DNA from: Oligoflexia bacterium
GTDB lineage: Bacteria; Bdellovibrionota; UBA1018
DNA: 62,528 bases
NCBI GenBank assembly: GCA_014378465.1
Contig: JACMNQ010000028.1
Coordinates: 1-62,528, forward strand
Reading direction: 5' to 3'
The notes below the pieces were generated by a model that saw only the letters and a list, made by a program, of their open reading frames with translations, ran no database searches and was not told the origin of the DNA. Positions 54,102 through 62,528 of this stretch are shown one piece after another (within the stretch, counting starts at the first letter, position 1; each line of letters opens with the position of its first letter). Made by a program: the position numbers and the translations under genes.

Positions 54102-56213
54102 ATGCGTTATTTCCTGCGCATGATTTCATTCAATCGATTCACCCTTTTTCACCTGATCTCCACCGCCGCGACCGTCGCACTGATGTTCTCTCCTACAGCG
54201 ATTCAGACTTCCTTCGCTTCCGGAGTCCCGGACATCCTGGATCAGTCCGCGCTGAAGAACCAGATTCAGCCTTGTGACAATTTCTATCAGTTTGCCTGCG
54301 GAACCTGGATCGATCAGACTGAAATTCCGGCCGACAAAAATTCCGTTTACCATCAGTCCACCGCCCTCAGCGATCAGACGGACGTCGTTCTGAACGGAAT
54401 CCTGAAAGCTTACGCAGATGGAAGCTTCAAGCTCTCGGCGTCCGCTTCGAAGAAACTGGGAGATTATTACGCCAGCTGCGTGCAGCGTGAACAGTCAACG
54501 GCCAGGGCAGAAAGCGCTTTGACTCTTCGACTTCATGAAATTGATGCGATCCAGGATCAGGCTGGACTGGCTCGGGCCGTGGCTCGGCTCCACCTGAGCG
54601 GCACGAACGCGTTGTTCAGTTTTGGTTCAGGTCAGGACTTCAACGATTCGACTCAGGTCGTGGGCATGGCCACCCAGGGAGGCCTGGGCCTTCCGGACAA
54701 GGATTACTACCTCAAGCAGGACGCAAAATCCCTGGAGATCGTTCAGAAGTACACGGCTCACATCGCAGCGATCCTTGAGCTCAGCGGCTCCTCGAAAGAT
54801 TCAGCGCTGCTCTCCGCAAAGTCCACAGTCGATTTCGAGACTCAGCTCGCGAGCCACGCGATGTCCCTGGATGACCGAAGCGATCCTGCCAAGACCAACC
54901 ACCTGATCGGAAAATCTGGACTGATCAAACTGGCTCCTCACTTCGCCTGGGAGGAGTACTTCAGGGTTCTGGGCCTGAAGAACTTTGAAAAGCTCAACGT
55001 CACTGAGCCTGAGTTCTATTCGAAGCTTGGATCCCTGGTCGAGCATTCGGATCTCGGACAGATCAAGACTTACCTGACCTGGCAGCTCGCGCACCGAGCC
55101 GCTCCTTCCGTATCACCCGCTTTTGAGAAGGAGAACTTTGGCTTCTGGAACGCGTACCTCCACGGTGAAAAGCGCATGAAGCCGGTATGGATGCATTGCA
55201 CCCAGCTCGCCGAAGGCAATCTCGGTTATGCGCTCGCGGAGGCTTACGTCCGCACGGTCGACGGAGCGGCGATTCAGGCACGGGTTGAGACGATGATCGA
55301 AAGCATCAAACAGGCCTTTCGCGATGATCTTCAGGACCTGACCTACGGACCCAACGCCTGGATGGACAAGGCGACCATGGACCAGGCTCTGGAAAAATTC
55401 AAACTCCTCAGTCAGAAAGTCGGCGCCCCGAAAGTCTGGCGCAATTACGGAGCTCTCTCCACCAACCGAAGTTCTTTTTTTGAAAATGAGCTCAAGGTCT
55501 CCGAATTCAATTCTCGTCACGACCTCGCGAAAATCGGCAAGCCCGTCGACAAGAACGAATGGTACATGATGCCCTGGGAAATCAACGCGTACTATGATCC
55601 GTCCAACAACGAGTTCGTGTTTCCATTCGGCATCCTTCAGCCTCCGTCCTTTGATCTGAGAGCATCAGACGGAGCCAACCTCGGCGCTTTCGGCGGTGGC
55701 ACCATCGGACATGAGCTCACTCACGGTTACGATGCCGACGGCCGCAAGTTTGATGGTTATGGCAATATCAAGGACTGGTGGACTGCCGCCACGCTCAAGA
55801 AGTTTGAAGAACGCACGCAGTGCTACGTCAACAAGGCGGACGCCTTTCCGATTCAGGTCGGCGAGACGGTTCTGCATGTGAACGGAAGCGCGACGATCAC
55901 CGAGAATCTCGCCGACCAGGGCGGCGTGAAGCTCGGTTACATCGCGCTTCAGACCGCGCTTCATGCCCGCGCACCCGCACCGCTCTGGCTCGGGCAGTAC
56001 ACGGAAAAGCAGCAGTACTGGATCGCGTACGCGCAGAGCTGGTGTTCCAAGCGCACTCCTGAGGGTCTCCGAGTGCAGATCACCACGAATGAACATCCGC
56101 CGGAAGAATTCCGAGTCAACGGTGTTCTCATGATGCGCCCTGAGTTTGCCCGGGATTTCGGCTGCAAGGCCGGAGATTTCATGAATCCCGCGGAACGCTG
56201 CTCACTCTGGTGA
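54102..56213 (+). CDS. M13-family (PepO/neprilysin-like) zinc metallopeptidase
   Basis: 703 residues with a signal peptide or anchor (about 1-40). Zinc site His537-Glu538-x-x-His541 (IGHELTHGYD) and Glu601 in ENLADQGG; the C-terminal CSLW is typical of M13. Substrate-binding NAYY near 490 is present. Cleaves small peptides outside the cytoplasm. ATG 54120 is an alternative. Its end overlaps the convergent GNAT gene by 12 bases. Confidence 0.94.
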   Translation: MRYFLRMISFNRFTLFHLISTAATVALMFSPTAIQTSFASGVPDILDQSALKNQIQPCDNFYQFACGTWIDQTEIPADKNSVYHQSTALSDQTDVVLNGILKAYADGSFKLSASASKKLGDYYASCVQREQSTARAESALTLRLHEIDAIQDQAGLARAVARLHLSGTNALFSFGSGQDFNDSTQVVGMATQGGLGLPDKDYYLKQDAKSLEIVQKYTAHIAAILELSGSSKDSALLSAKSTVDFETQLASHAMSLDDRSDPAKTNHLIGKSGLIKLAPHFAWEEYFRVLGLKNFEKLNVTEPEFYSKLGSLVEHSDLGQIKTYLTWQLAHRAAPSVSPAFEKENFGFWNAYLHGEKRMKPVWMHCTQLAEGNLGYALAEAYVRTVDGAAIQARVETMIESIKQAFRDDLQDLTYGPNAWMDKATMDQALEKFKLLSQKVGAPKVWRNYGALSTNRSSFFENELKVSEFNSRHDLAKIGKPVDKNEWYMMPWEINAYYDPSNNEFVFPFGILQPPSFDLRASDGANLGAFGGGTIGHELTHGYDADGRKFDGYGNIKDWWTAATLKKFEERTQCYVNKADAFPIQVGETVLHVNGSATITENLADQGGVKLGYIALQTALHARAPAPLWLGQYTEKQQYWIAYAQSWCSKRTPEGLRVQITTNEHPPEEFRVNGVLMMRPEFARDFGCKAGDFMNPAERCSLW

Positions 56214-56942
56214 TCGCGGCCGCAGAGGGAGCGCTGCCGCTTTCGCAGCGTCCAGAAATTCGAGGTCACCAGAGGCATGATCAGCTTCGGTGGCCACTTC
56301 TGGATTGAGCCATTCGATCACGGCTGCGTGATTGAGACTTTCCGGATCATGAAAATAGTAAGGCGTCAGTCCGATCACGCGAAAGCCGCGCTTGAGCTGA
56401 AATGAAAGCGTCGGATCCGAAAATTCACCCCGAATCACCGCCACGACGTACTCCCGGGCACTCATCTTCTGCGCGTACCGGTGGTAGCCGCTGATGCGCG
56501 CACCCGCGCGGATATTGAGCATGCGTCGCTCGCGGGCCAGGAGCTCACGGCGCTGATAGAGAAGCTTGCCCACCCCTTTGCCCTGAAACTCCGGGTGTAC
56601 CATGATTTCGACTCCGTACAGAGTGCGACCCCGCTCGGGTGCATGATTGCCGAGGTAGCCCCATTCGGTGATGTCCTTCCATTTGGAGCGCAGATCGTGA
56701 TTCGAGTAATCGACGATCAGACTCGATGCCATGCCGATCACCCGGTCAGTCACCAGACCGCTCGCAGGCGAAGGCACCTTCTGAACGACGACAAACTGGC
56801 CTTCGGGAAAGACTTCCAGATGAGACGTCAGCTGGTTGGGACCCCAGGAGTACATTCCCGGGTACACGGCCGCACAAAGATCAATGATCGGATCAATGTC
56901 TTCGAGGCGCGTGTTTCTCAGTTCAAAGCTAGAGTTGGACAA
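56202..56942 (-). CDS. GNAT acetyltransferase (YhcX N-terminal-like)
   Basis: 246 residues. Acetyl-CoA loop VHPEFQGKGVGK and the later GYHRYAQKMSAREYVVAV match the N-terminal half of YhcX-type GNAT/carbon-nitrogen hydrolase fusions. Here it is a separate gene overlapping the nitrilase by 14 bases and lying after it. Substrate unknown. Confidence 0.85.
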   Translation of the reverse strand: MSNSSFELRNTRLEDIDPIIDLCAAVYPGMYSWGPNQLTSHLEVFPEGQFVVVQKVPSPASGLVTDRVIGMASSLIVDYSNHDLRSKWKDITEWGYLGNHAPERGRTLYGVEIMVHPEFQGKGVGKLLYQRRELLARERRMLNIRAGARISGYHRYAQKMSAREYVVAVIRGEFSDPTLSFQLKRGFRVIGLTPYYFHDPESLNHAAVIEWLNPEVATEADHASGDLEFLDAAKAAALPLRPRSPE

Positions 56943-57828
56943 TCTCGACCTGCCTGGACATCACTTCGGACGTTTGAGCGTCATGAAGAGGGAGCACCGT
57001 TCCTCGCGAGCGGGATTCTTTCAGCACTTTCAGATCCAGTTCTCCCACGATCATCGTCTCGGTATTGGCTATTCCCTCAAGAAGCAATCCATCCCGGGAG
57101 AAGCCATAATCGCTGGGCGTGAGAATCGCCGCCTGCCCATAATTGAGAGAAGCCGCTGGGTAACGGGAGAGTCCGCCTGCCGTGCTCGACTGGACGACGA
57201 AGACCTGATTTTCAATCGCGCGAGCCTGGGCACAGTGCCTGACCCGGTAATACCCCTGCCGATCGTCCGTACAGCTCGGCACGACGATCAGTTGCGCGCC
57301 CTCGAGTGCGGCGGCCCGAACGATTTCAGGAAATTCGACGTCGTAGCAGATGGCGACGGCAAAACGTCCCCACTCCGCTTCAAAAATCCGGAGCTTGCCC
57401 GGCGAAGCGGTCGAAACGATGAAGTCCTCTTTTTCAAATCGGGTCATGCGCAGCTTCTGCTGCACGCCGTGGCCGCCCGATGCTGAGAATACATGGCTTT
57501 CATTATAGATGAGATTCTTCGCGCCTTCAGCCGGGATGGATCCGGCGACGATCGTGAGCTTGTATTTTTTGGCGAGGCCCAGAAAAAGTTCGACGTAACG
57601 GTCTTTGTACTTCGCGACGGCACGGACGAGTTCGGGCAGAGATTTATCGGGATCATCCAGACTGAAAAGCTGAAGCGTGAAGTACTCTGGAAAAACCACG
57701 AGTTCCGCTTTGTAGTCGGCGGCATTTCTCACCCAGTCCGTGGACTGCTGAGCAAATTCCTCAAAAGTCTTCACAGGTCTCAGCCAGTACTGCAGGGATG
57801 CCACGCGAAGTCGGTCGGTATCTTTCAT
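56929..57828 (-). CDS. Carbon-nitrogen hydrolase (nitrilase superfamily)
   Basis: 299 residues. Catalytic Glu48 (FPEYF), Lys125 (KLRMTRFE) and Cys161 (ICYDVEFPE). Hydrolyses an amide or nitrile. Pairs with the GNAT gene. AAGT-type weak ribosome site; 15 bp after the second GNAT gene. Confidence 0.93.
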   Translation of the reverse strand: MKDTDRLRVASLQYWLRPVKTFEEFAQQSTDWVRNAADYKAELVVFPEYFTLQLFSLDDPDKSLPELVRAVAKYKDRYVELFLGLAKKYKLTIVAGSIPAEGAKNLIYNESHVFSASGGHGVQQKLRMTRFEKEDFIVSTASPGKLRIFEAEWGRFAVAICYDVEFPEIVRAAALEGAQLIVVPSCTDDRQGYYRVRHCAQARAIENQVFVVQSSTAGGLSRYPAASLNYGQAAILTPSDYGFSRDGLLLEGIANTETMIVGELDLKVLKESRSRGTVLPLHDAQTSEVMSRQVEIVQL

Positions 57829-57842
57829 GACTTCAGGGTAAA

Positions 57843-58337
57843 CTAAAGGGACTTCAAAAACCAGCTGTCGCAGCCGAAGTGACCGGTCGCGCCTCGAGGG
57901 CCAGTCAGTGGCTCAAACCCGTTTCGAACGTAAAGGGCTCGCGCCTGCACCATGGCGTGCATCGTCTCGAGATAACAGAATCGGAAGCCTTCGCGATGGG
58001 CAGTCTCAAGGCACCGGTCCATGAGCTTCTGCCCCATTCCCTGGCCCCTGAGTTCCGGATAGAAATACATCTTGCGAAGTTCACAGGTGAGGCCGTCCCC
58101 TTCTGCCAGGGGCGCGATCCCTCCCCCTCCCAGGATCTTTTCTGAAGTCTGGAGATTCGTGATGACGAAGTAAGCGGAGCGCGGCTGGAGATACGAAGCA
58201 TGCATGTCATCCACTTCCGCATCCTGACTCGCGAAACCCACCCCTCCGCAGCCAAACTCCGGCATGACTTTGCGGATGAGAGCCGCCACGGCCACGTTGT
58301 CTTCTTTTCGCAGAGGTCGAATTCCGTAGTCAGCCAT
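57843..58337 (-). CDS. GNAT-family N-acetyltransferase
   Basis: 164 residues from 58337 (AGGA eight bases upstream; longer frames cross the GH1 promoter). The pyrophosphate loop LRGQGMGQKLM and the segment RALYVRNGFEPL mark a GNAT. YPELRG precedes the loop. Substrate unknown. Confidence 0.9.
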   Translation of the reverse strand: MADYGIRPLRKEDNVAVAALIRKVMPEFGCGGVGFASQDAEVDDMHASYLQPRSAYFVITNLQTSEKILGGGGIAPLAEGDGLTCELRKMYFYPELRGQGMGQKLMDRCLETAHREGFRFCYLETMHAMVQARALYVRNGFEPLTGPRGATGHFGCDSWFLKSL

Positions 58338-58365
58338 GGACGCGATCCTATAAGACTCGGCCCCA

Positions 58366-59781
58366 ATGAGAAACTCCGTTTTCGCGCTTTTCAGCCTTTT
58401 CGGGCTCCCGGTTCTGGTCTTTTCCGGCATGTCGTTCATGGGACACCCCCTTGCATTTGCCGCGCCTGCTCTCACTCATCCCTTTCCGCTGAACTTTGAA
58501 TGGTGCGTCGCCACGGCCGCCCATCAGATCGAAGGCGGAAACACTCGAAGTGACTGGTGGGATTGGGAGAAGATCCCGGGAAACATCAAGCACGGGGATA
58601 CGGCGGCAGTCGCGACGGACTCCTGGCATCACATGGACCGCGACATCGAGATGCTGCGTGAACTCCACGTCACCACTTACAGGTTTTCGGTGGAATGGGC
58701 AAAAATCGAGCCCTTGCGCGGACAGATCGACCCTGAAGCCGTGCTTCATTACCGACTTTTCGTGGAAAAGCTGAGGCAGGCGAAAATTCAGCCCATGATC
58801 ACTCTTCAGCATTTCACACTGCCTCAGTGGTTCAGGGCATTGGGCGGCTGGGAGTGGGAAGGCGCGCCTGAAGCGTTCGAAGCCTACACTCAAGTTGTCC
58901 AGAGGCAGATCGCTCCTGACGCCCGGTACTGGGTGACGATCAACGAGCCGATGGTCCACCTGCTTGGCGGTTACTTTCTCGGAAATGTTCCTCCGCAGGA
59001 GAAGAGAAAGCTGAAGCACGTCATCCCAGTGATGGTCGGACTGCTCAAAGCCCATGCGCGCGCTTACCACGCGCTTCATCATGAAGCGGAGAATCGCACT
59101 CACCCCCTGCAGATTCAGGTTGGAATGGCAAACCACCTCCGGTACTTTCAAGCTGCAAAACGCTTCAACCCACTGGATCAGTTTTTTGCCCGCGAGTTTG
59201 ACCTCCTGTGGAACTGGGCCCTTCCGGATTCACTCCGGACCGGGAAGCTCACTTTGAATGTCCCCGCACTCGTTCATGCCGATATCGCCATCTCGGGGCT
59301 GCAAGGCAGTTACGATTTCTTCGGCATCAATTATTACACTCGGGACCGCACTTCGAGTTCGCTGATTCTCAAGGAACTTTTTCGCTCAGCGAACACCCCA
59401 CCTTCCGCTGAAGCCCAAGCTCTCTACTCTCCGGAAAACTGGGAGAGCCATCCTGAGGGACTCGAGAAGCTTCTTCTGAAGACGGCTCACCGCTTTCCTG
59501 GAACGCCCATTTTCATCACCGAGAATGGTATTGCTGACGCAAAGGATCTGAAACGTCCGGGCTATTTGAGAGATCACCTGTTAGCGATCCAGCGCGTTGT
59601 ACAAAATGGCGCACCGGTTCAGGGTTATTGTCACTGGTCACTTCTGGATAACTTTGAATGGATTCACGGATACGGTCCAAAATTCGGCCTTTTTGAAGTG
59701 AATTTCAACACTCAGATGACCACCCCGCGCATGAGCGCGCGTCAATTCTCCAAATACGCGATTCAAAACGGAATTGATTGA
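58366..59781 (+). CDS. Exported GH1 beta-glycosidase
   Basis: 471 residues. Signal peptide 1-33. Catalytic acid/base Glu194 (TINEPM) and nucleophile Glu386 (ITENGI). A GH1 with a signal peptide is unusual since most are cytoplasmic. Typical WSLLDNFEW near the end. Acts on beta-glucosides or galactosides. Its promoter would lie in the 28 bp before it or upstream of the divergent gene. Confidence 0.93.
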   Translation: MRNSVFALFSLFGLPVLVFSGMSFMGHPLAFAAPALTHPFPLNFEWCVATAAHQIEGGNTRSDWWDWEKIPGNIKHGDTAAVATDSWHHMDRDIEMLRELHVTTYRFSVEWAKIEPLRGQIDPEAVLHYRLFVEKLRQAKIQPMITLQHFTLPQWFRALGGWEWEGAPEAFEAYTQVVQRQIAPDARYWVTINEPMVHLLGGYFLGNVPPQEKRKLKHVIPVMVGLLKAHARAYHALHHEAENRTHPLQIQVGMANHLRYFQAAKRFNPLDQFFAREFDLLWNWALPDSLRTGKLTLNVPALVHADIAISGLQGSYDFFGINYYTRDRTSSSLILKELFRSANTPPSAEAQALYSPENWESHPEGLEKLLLKTAHRFPGTPIFITENGIADAKDLKRPGYLRDHLLAIQRVVQNGAPVQGYCHWSLLDNFEWIHGYGPKFGLFEVNFNTQMTTPRMSARQFSKYAIQNGID

Positions 59782-59819
59782 AAAACAAGCCGCTTGGTGT
59801 TGTTCTTGCTAATCATAAC

Positions 59820-59835
59820 TGGATCCAACGATCCA
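59820..59835 (+). other. Leader hairpin
   Basis: TGGATC-CAAC-GATCCA, a perfect 6-bp stem with a 4-nt loop, 34 bp before the start of the Thr-rich secreted protein. May stabilise its mRNA. Confidence 0.4.
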
Positions 59836-59869
59836 TAGCTCATAACAAAATCTTCCAAGGAGATATTTC

Positions 59870-60193
59870 ATGTCACGTATCGTAACCGCTATCCTGTTGA
59901 GCCTTGCCCTGTCTGCTGTCGCTTTCGCTGATGACCACACCACCAAGATGAAGACGGCCACCGGCACCGCTGAACACACCACCGGCACTTCCCACAACGC
60001 GATCACTGGCAACACCACCACCACTGACACCGTTGAAACCAAGAACGATGCTGGCAACACCACTTCCAAAAAGAAGCACGTCACCAAGCACGACAACCAC
60101 GGCCACAAGTCCAAGGACGAAACCACCACTGAAAAGATGGACTCCAAGGGCCACAAGATGGACGAAAAGAAGACCACTGAAACCCACGAGTAA
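59870..60193 (+). CDS. Thr/Lys/His-rich secreted protein
   Basis: 107 residues. Signal peptide ends ...VAFA-DD (about 20). The mature protein is very polar, rich in Thr, Lys, Asp and nine His, with no Cys. Codons are strongly biased to AAG, ACC, AAC and GAC. AAGGAGATAT is a textbook ribosome site. Together with the strong terminator this suggests high expression. Not recognised; could bind metal. Confidence 0.7.
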   Translation: MSRIVTAILLSLALSAVAFADDHTTKMKTATGTAEHTTGTSHNAITGNTTTTDTVETKNDAGNTTSKKKHVTKHDNHGHKSKDETTTEKMDSKGHKMDEKKTTETHE

Positions 60194-60214
60194 TTCGTAG
60201 TTTCAAATCAGTGT

Positions 60215-60261
60215 GCGCGGCCCTTCTTCGAATTTTCTCAAGAAGGGCCGCGCTTTTTTTT
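60215..60261 (+). terminator. Very strong terminator of the Thr-rich gene
   Basis: A 14-bp perfect stem (arms 60215-60228 and 60240-60253, GCGCGGCCCTTCTT type), 11-nt loop and eight T (60254-60261). Confidence 0.95.
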
Positions 60262-60297
60262 GCGCTCCAATCCTGAACCCTCGGCCGCTTCGAAACC

Positions 60298-61212
60298 TCA
60301 TGAACTCCAGGGAGGAGCGTCTCCCAAAATCACATGAGGGTCGCGGCCCAGTTCAAACTGACGGCTCCATTCAAGCTCCAGGAACTGCGATTCATCCTCA
60401 ACAGCGCTGCTCGTGGCAAGTTCATCGGGAGCATCACACGAATCACCCGGTTCGTAAGTTCCCGGCTGACAGATCGAAAAATTGACTGCCGTGAGATCCG
60501 TGGTCTGAGCGAGAGCCCAGTCCTTGAGACTCAGAGGCCCCGCTCCCTGAATGGCCGGGTCCAGCACTCGAACCGCGTCCACGCCCGATTGACCGCTCAG
60601 ACGATACGCCGGCACGACATGGTACCACCAGATGACCGCACCCCCGGGCGCATTGGGAGTCTTCGTTTCGAGGTCACCGAAGATGAAAACCTTGAGAGGT
60701 TCCGGCAAGCCTTGAGTTTTGATCTTCTGCATGGCCAGGGTCGCACGACTGAAGCACCCATCATCCGGATAAAGCCAACTCAGGCGCCTCGAGAACTCAG
60801 GCTGATCAGGAATTCGAAGATCTCGGCTGTCCCGGGCCAGTCTGAAGGCAGCGTTCAATGCGTCGGAGGTGATCTGCGGAATTCTATTCCAGTCCACTTG
60901 CTCCGGTGTGACGGCGCGCATGAAAACGGAATCAGTGGTTGCCCCTTCCGGAGCGTCCTGAATTCTCGATGTCGAAGTGAGGCTCGAAATGGGAGCTGCT
61001 GTGCGCCAATGTTTCTTGCGGTGTTTTCTGAAGTACTTTCGCGCAGCCTCTCGATACGACTCGGTTCGCTGGCGAGTCTGGGACGCCAATTCGTTCTGCG
61101 CAGTTCCTGCTTGAGCGGTGGCTGGGAGCGGCAACGCGCGGGAATCTCCCCCGCATGAAGTGAGCAAACTCAGAACGACGGCAGCTGAGGCTGAAGTGAA
61201 GATCCGTGGCAT
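60298..61212 (-). CDS. Protein-glutaminase-like lipoprotein
   Basis: 304 residues from ATG 61212 (AGGGG eight bases upstream). Lipobox LTSC with Cys20. The C-terminal half matches protein-glutamine glutaminase: Cys153 (DDGCFSRA), His198 (WWYHVV), Asp218 (VLDPA) in the Cys-His-Asp order. Would deamidate protein glutamines outside the cell. Assignment by motif only. Confidence 0.75.
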   Translation of the reverse strand: MPRIFTSASAAVVLSLLTSCGGDSRALPLPATAQAGTAQNELASQTRQRTESYREAARKYFRKHRKKHWRTAAPISSLTSTSRIQDAPEGATTDSVFMRAVTPEQVDWNRIPQITSDALNAAFRLARDSRDLRIPDQPEFSRRLSWLYPDDGCFSRATLAMQKIKTQGLPEPLKVFIFGDLETKTPNAPGGAVIWWYHVVPAYRLSGQSGVDAVRVLDPAIQGAGPLSLKDWALAQTTDLTAVNFSICQPGTYEPGDSCDAPDELATSSAVEDESQFLELEWSRQFELGRDPHVILGDAPPWSS

Positions 61213-61283
61213 GCAAGCCACCCCTGCAAAAACTTCGCTTGATCTGAGATAGCCGCTCGTGGAAAATCAGGTCCGCTGCAGGA

Positions 61284-61913
61284 TCAGCCCTGGAGACCGA
61301 TGATGACGAGTTTTCCTGCCGTGCTCTGCGCAGCCTGAATCTGCACTGGGGCATCTTCGGCCAGTGGCTCACTCAATTCGAGCTGAAGCGTATCCCCTTC
61401 ATCGAGGTGTCGCATTCCATCCGGGGTCGTGATTTCGAAACTACCCTGAACGGCGAACGCGAAATTCCAACGACCGGCCGGCAACCAATCAAAGGGCTCA
61501 CCCGGAGTGACCTCGACCACTTCTGCAACCGCTTCGGCTTCAGCCTTGCGGACGAAGACGCTCAGATCGGTGATGGGGCCCTGCAGAAGTTCACACTTGC
61601 TCGGAACGTCGCCAGGAAATTCGTAGGGAGAAAGAAGCGGGACATCCACTCTTTCAGGATCTTCGCTCTCATCAAAAGTGTGAGTCAACCTGACTCCCGC
61701 TCCCTTGAGAACGATGAGCACTCGGTCATGCTCCGGAAATGCGGAAAAGGGAGAAGCCTGTTCAATCCGGGCCGAACTCAGGCGCCAGAGAAAATTGCCG
61801 CGCTTGAGCTCCGAACCTGCGGGATAAATGGCGATTTCATCGGTATAACCCAGACCATTTTTCCAGGTCGCGCGGCGGTAATCAGTTTTTGCGAGAACAT
61901 GTGAGGAGGCCAT
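61284..61913 (-). CDS. HutD/Ves-like cupin protein
   Basis: 209 residues. RATWKNGLGYTDEIAIYP and FLWRLSSARIE match the HutD/Ves (bicupin) family. Role unclear. ATG 61913 fits the family start; it ends 72 bp before the lipoprotein gene. Confidence 0.87.
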   Translation of the reverse strand: MASSHVLAKTDYRRATWKNGLGYTDEIAIYPAGSELKRGNFLWRLSSARIEQASPFSAFPEHDRVLIVLKGAGVRLTHTFDESEDPERVDVPLLSPYEFPGDVPSKCELLQGPITDLSVFVRKAEAEAVAEVVEVTPGEPFDWLPAGRWNFAFAVQGSFEITTPDGMRHLDEGDTLQLELSEPLAEDAPVQIQAAQSTAGKLVIIGLQG

Positions 61914-61963
61914 GAGGCGAGCATTCCATCTCAATGGGCCGTTTGCAACTCCAACCGCAGGCG

Positions 61964-62455
61964 TCAGAAAAGTTGGCGCCTCGCGAAATCGGTCATTCTC
62001 CCGACCACTCCCGCAAGCTTGGCCTCTGCACTGACAGTCGACGACAAGTCACTCACTCCGGGCGCTTCGGCCAGCACTTTGGCTTTGCAGCTGAGATCTC
62101 GGCAGAGCTGAATGCCCACGCGTCTCTTTGAACTCGCAGTTGCACTGAGAAGGCCGATGCTCTCACCGCTTCGAACCGAATGACACCACTCGCACATGGC
62201 GGGGCTCACTCCCGGCCCCTGATCCCTGCGAAAGGAAATCCCCAGCGGTGCGCCTTCTGAGCGGTCTTTGAACACGAGGTAAGCGCGAACTCCAGAAGGT
62301 TCAAGCCAGGTCAGGTAGTCAGTGACGATGATGGGAAAACTCAACTCTTGGGTCAATAGCACTTCGTCGCGATCGAGATCCCGAAAACAGTTCAGCAATT
62401 CAGTCTCGGAAGAAATTTTGAAAGGAGCAGTTTTGAAAGGTGAGTTTTTGAACAT
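61964..62455 (-). CDS. FBP/FusB-type treble-clef zinc-finger protein
   Basis: 163 residues. Cys88-x-x-Cys91 and Cys118-x4-Cys123 in MCEWCHSV and LCRDLSC, the treble-clef of the FBP/EF-G-binding family. Such proteins bind elongation factor G. Resistance to fusidic acid is not implied. Confidence 0.85.
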   Translation of the reverse strand: MFKNSPFKTAPFKISSETELLNCFRDLDRDEVLLTQELSFPIIVTDYLTWLEPSGVRAYLVFKDRSEGAPLGISFRRDQGPGVSPAMCEWCHSVRSGESIGLLSATASSKRRVGIQLCRDLSCKAKVLAEAPGVSDLSSTVSAEAKLAGVVGRMTDFARRQLF

Positions 62456-62528
62456 GCCCTGACCTTAACATAACTCGACGCGATTGGAGAGCGCCGACGC
62501 TGAAAACGGAACAGGCGGCTGGAGCATC

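Overview
The window is chromosomal DNA of a diderm (Gram-negative) bacterium. It encodes signal-peptide lipoproteins, an outer-membrane beta-barrel, periplasmic enzymes, a MurJ lipid II flippase and a soluble lytic transglycosylase. TrmFO, a PEGA/TPR protein, HAMP-only membrane proteins and an alkane hydroxylase occur alongside many short ATGA or TGATG gene overlaps. By gene content I suspect Bdellovibrionota or a related former 'deltaproteobacterial' lineage, but no rRNA or other phylogenetic marker tree was available, so this is inference. I saw no tRNA, rRNA, insertion sequence, prophage or CRISPR array. Coding density is high and several convergent gene pairs share stop-codon bases.

Layout. 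1-5.0 kb (+): 3' part of trmFO, EamA transporter, [2Fe-2S] ferredoxin-like protein, HAMP membrane protein, Slt-type transglycosylase. 5.2-8.6 kb (-): prs-pth-ychF operon and a GST. 8.6-13.1 kb: MnmC-like methyltransferase, rhodanese, LysR regulator, then a spacer with an orphan terminator (possible C-rich small RNA), lexA and an aldo/keto reductase. 13.3-19.2 kb: two small proteins, malate synthase, an Xre/ParS-like protein coupled to a DUF493 protein, a POT peptide transporter and a second EamA transporter. 19.2-23.4 kb (+): PrxQ-type peroxiredoxin, 2OG-Fe(II) oxygenase, secreted trypsin-like protease coupled to a 56-residue secreted peptide, GalM-like epimerase, RluA-type pseudouridine synthase. 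23.4-25.5 kb: OmpR-type response regulator, a broken receiver-domain pseudogene, and a LuxR-HTH/receiver/PilZ protein.

25.99-30.39 kb (-) is the most striking region. Five overlapping genes encode a PEGA/TPR secreted protein, a MotA-like stator, a MotB-like stator with a peptidoglycan-binding domain, a protein that looks like a natural fusion of the C-terminal part of the FliF MS-ring protein with FliG, and an outer-membrane beta-barrel. No other flagellar gene is present. This reads as a compact ion-driven rotor/stator envelope motor without a filament.

30.5-41.7 kb: lysozyme-like lipoprotein, DctA, Zn-ribbon protein, FabR/DesT-like regulator divergent from a fatty-acid desaturase with a palindrome lying on the desaturase promoter, PAP2 phosphatase, DUF3347 protein, old yellow enzyme, acyl-CoA thioesterase, ArfB-like rescue factor, two tandem cyclic-nucleotide-binding-domain proteins, and an ABC-F ATPase with a degenerate second nucleotide site. 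41.9-48.1 kb: coiled-coil secreted protein, DTW protein, two small membrane proteins, MurJ, SnoaL-like protein, AlkB overlapping a 38-residue Cys-rich zinc-finger microprotein. 48.2-54.0 kb (+): membrane coiled-coil protein, MBL-fold exonuclease and XPD/DinG-type helicase in one operon, then coaBC. 54.1-62.5 kb: M13 peptidase, GNAT and nitrilase pair, second GNAT, exported GH1 glycosidase, Thr/Lys/His-rich secreted protein with a very strong terminator, protein-glutaminase-like lipoprotein, HutD/Ves-like protein, FBP treble-clef protein.

How they fit together. DctA, malate synthase, AlkB, thioesterase, desaturase and FabR-like regulator suggest use of C4 acids and lipid or alkane-derived carbon. 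Secreted hydrolases (trypsin-like, M13, GH1, transglycosylases, glutaminase-like) suggest a scavenging or predatory lifestyle. The c-di-GMP-type PilZ regulator directly downstream of the motor operon is a plausible but unproven regulatory link.
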